This document shows, piece by piece, positions 63,638 through 64,000 of a DNA stretch of 64,000 nucleotides (position 1 is its first letter; every line of letters begins with the position of its first letter). Position numbers and translations under genes: made by a program. Source of the stretch: Mycobacterium sp. PSTR-4-N (GTDB taxonomy: Bacteria > Actinomycetota > Actinomycetes > Mycobacteriales > Mycobacteriaceae); the NCBI RefSeq assembly GCF_022348085.1, contig NZ_JAKRFN010000020.1, forward strand, positions 1 to 64,000, in the 5' to 3' direction. The notes under the pieces were generated by a model. That model was not told where the DNA came from. It was given only the letters and a program-made list of their open reading frames with translations, and ran no database searches.

Positions 63638-64000
63638 TCAGCCACCGAACAGCAAATACAACCCCAGGAATGTGTAGCCGACCATCACCAACATCATGGC
63701 CAGCTGCCCGGTCACCTGATGCGCCCGCGGGAGCAAAGCCAATGAGCGGTCGTGCGCGGCGATGACACCGGCGATGTGGCCGGCGACGACGAAGCCCACC
63801 TTGAGCGTGGCGCCCACCGCGGGATGCATCGAGAGCAGGTAGCTGACCTCGTTGTCGGCCAGGCCCAGGACATTCCAGCCTCGACCGAGCGGGTCCGCCA
63901 GCCGGATGATCGCCTCCTGCCCGCGCTCGACCAGGTAGGTGAGGTAGTGGGCGAACACGTAACCGATGACGATCGGGATCAGCGAGTGGGCCATCTCGGC
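63638..64000 (-). CDS. Integral membrane protein, C-terminal part (runs off the window)
   Basis: The frame stays open to the right edge; an internal ATG at 63994 is probably not the start. The visible part of about 120 residues has three hydrophobic segments, with IPIVIGYVFAHYLTYLVERG, a GRGWNVLGLADNEV loop and MLVMVGYTFLGLYLLFGG at the C-terminus. It resembles a family of actinobacterial membrane proteins sometimes labelled fenitrothion hydrolase, a name I would not trust. Confidence 0.7.
   Translation of the reverse strand, partial: AEMAHSLIPIVIGYVFAHYLTYLVERGQEAIIRLADPLGRGWNVLGLADNEVSYLLSMHPAVGATLKVGFVVAGHIAGVIAAHDRSLALLPRAHQVTGQLAMMLVMVGYTFLGLYLLFGG

Overview
The window is 64 kb of GC-rich actinobacterial chromosome, almost certainly from an environmental, fast-growing mycobacterium (Mycolicibacterium type). 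The pointers are a DUF222/HNH protein of the 13E12 family, a WS/DGAT wax-ester/triacylglycerol synthase, a mycobacterial-type methylenetetrahydrofolate reductase, an Rv3400/Rv3401-like pair, a haemophore-type haem-binding protein, a SigH-like ECF sigma factor, a maltokinase relative and a PncA whose key residues sit at the M. tuberculosis positions. Genes are packed with many 4-base ATGA/GTGA/TTGA overlaps. No rRNA, tRNA or CRISPR array was seen, and no stretch above 300 bases lacks a gene.

Layout. 0-1.6 kb: transposase tail plus DUF222/HNH gene. 1.6-5.6 kb (minus): probable operon lipoprotein-SelO-WS/DGAT. 5.8-11 kb (plus): MTHFR, VOC protein and HrpA helicase. 11-18.8 kb: PucR-type regulator divergent from a seven-gene operon (substrate-binding protein, two permeases, ATPase, ACMSD-like decarboxylase, dihydroxypyridine-hydroxylase-like flavoprotein, cupin), facing a zinc alcohol dehydrogenase. 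This looks like an uptake and catabolic unit for an N-heteroaromatic or related aromatic acid. 20-22.7 kb: glutamine cyclotransferase, DUF1295 membrane protein and AIFM2-like oxidoreductase. 22.8-26.6 kb: PaoABC-like exported molybdenum hydroxylase. 26.6-30.3 kb: serine hydrolase, two small secreted proteins, VOC protein and rhomboid protease.

30.3-43.4 kb is the most interesting block. Two divergent operons flank a GntR/FCD regulator. The minus operon encodes an aldehyde dehydrogenase, a RedY/HapK-like protein, a PYROXD2/CrtI-like FAD protein and an APC permease. The plus operon encodes a hydroxylysine-kinase-like phosphotransferase, a class III PLP enzyme resembling 5-phosphohydroxylysine phospho-lyase, a YdiJ-like FAD/Fe-S 2-hydroxyacid dehydrogenase and a second aldehyde dehydrogenase. 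A shared TGTTNWACAG element lies upstream of each transcript. The block reads as a complete inducible route for a hydroxylated amine: import, phosphorylate, eliminate phosphate and ammonia to an aldehyde, then oxidise.

43.4-64 kb holds an Rv3400/Rv3401-like HAD phosphatase and GH65 pair, a KUP potassium transporter, small hypothetical proteins, a DMT transporter, a SigH-like sigma factor, an F420-type PPOX protein, a four-gene polyamine/iron-type ABC importer, a PyrE-like transferase, a HugZ/DUF2470 protein, a low-complexity membrane-anchored secreted protein, a maltokinase-like kinase, GlgX, PncA with a PAS-ANTAR regulator, and the end of a membrane protein.
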